A stretch of DNA of 64,000 nt, from positions 22,495,976 through 22,559,975 of the forward strand of contig NC_049986.1 of the NCBI RefSeq assembly GCF_000003815.2. Direction: 5' to 3'. Shown here in pieces: positions 63,693-64,000 of this stretch (positions are counted from its first letter, which is position 1; each line of letters opens with the position of its first letter). Under the pieces are notes generated by a model. It did not search any database. It was not told where the DNA came from and worked only from the letters and a program-made list of their open reading frames with translations. The translations under genes were made by a program, and so were the position numbers. Source of the DNA: Branchiostoma floridae (lineage: Eukaryota > Chordata > Leptocardii > Amphioxiformes > Branchiostomatidae).

Positions 63693-64000
63693 GTAAGCAT
63701 CTTGTCCTGACTTTTGTAGCCTTTTTTCTGTGTTTTTCTTGAAATCTTACCTTAAATTTAGTGCTTTTAAATCTCCCAGTGTGTTTGGTGACATTGAGTA
63801 GCCAATTGGCTGTGCTATTTAGCTGATACAAGGTCTTAAAGACATTAGGCTTTGATTCCTGGCTAGATTTGTGTCCTTAATTGGGAAAGGCATTTTACAC
63901 GACTTTCCTAACTCCTACCAGGTGTAAAAATGGGTACCTGACTTTGGTTGGGGAGATAAGAGGTGGTGGAAGGAGAGAGATTGATTCCGCCTGCCAATAC

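Overview
This is a 64 kb piece of an intron-rich, repeat-rich eukaryotic genome, almost certainly an invertebrate deuterostome and most likely a lancelet (Branchiostoma). The organism call is an inference. It rests on one confidently recognised host gene, a p67phox/NCF2-type NADPH oxidase activator with vertebrate-like domain order, on GT-AG splice sites throughout, on many diverged non-LTR (CR1/jockey-type) retrotransposons, and on abundant short inverted-repeat elements. I recognised no bacterial features, CRISPR array, rRNA or tRNA.

Right part (about 49.0-64.0 kb, + strand): the 5' two thirds or more of the NCF2/NOXA1-like gene. I could place eleven exons whose reading phases all join: TPR domain (exons 1-4), activation motif (exons 5-6), first SH3 domain (exons 7-9), proline-rich linker (exons 10-11) and the start of the PB1 domain (exon 11). 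The gene runs off the right edge before the end of PB1 and any C-terminal SH3. Its introns hold the most unusual structures in the window: a truncated second copy of exon 4; a 102-110 bp tandem array that repeats the last 72 coding bases of exon 8 with almost only synonymous changes; and a roughly 69-73 bp satellite of 19 units, each carrying the splice acceptor and first bases of exon 9. The two arrays lie at opposite ends of the same intron.

Middle part (about 9-45 kb): no single intact gene. It holds many exon-like modules in two to four diverged copies: a start exon (MDDxDI), coiled-coil exons, proline/glutamine-rich exons, arginine-rich exons and two families of short last exons (V-x-P-[YF]-D-[FY]-V-H-A and ELPPWM). 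Splice phases are compatible within the start/coiled-coil and arginine-core/last-exon groups, so they may be parts of an undescribed modular gene family reshuffled by duplication. Interspersed are TNP2-like and DUF4218-like pieces of a CACTA-type transposon, a RecQ-like helicase pseudogene, a one-stop SGNH-hydrolase reading frame, several LINE fragments and a multi-exon DDE transposase gene broken by a LINE with a 12 bp target-site duplication.

Left part (0-9 kb): a long open reading frame on the minus strand (PHD finger, coiled coil, start of an SGNH domain) that looks like ORF1 of a CR1-type LINE and runs off the left edge; decayed RT fragments; a hammerhead-ribozyme-like core; two copies of a MULE/ZSWIM-like transposase fragment; and a 1.4 kb element with about 0.5 kb inverted arms, a 6 bp target duplication and an assembly gap in its centre.
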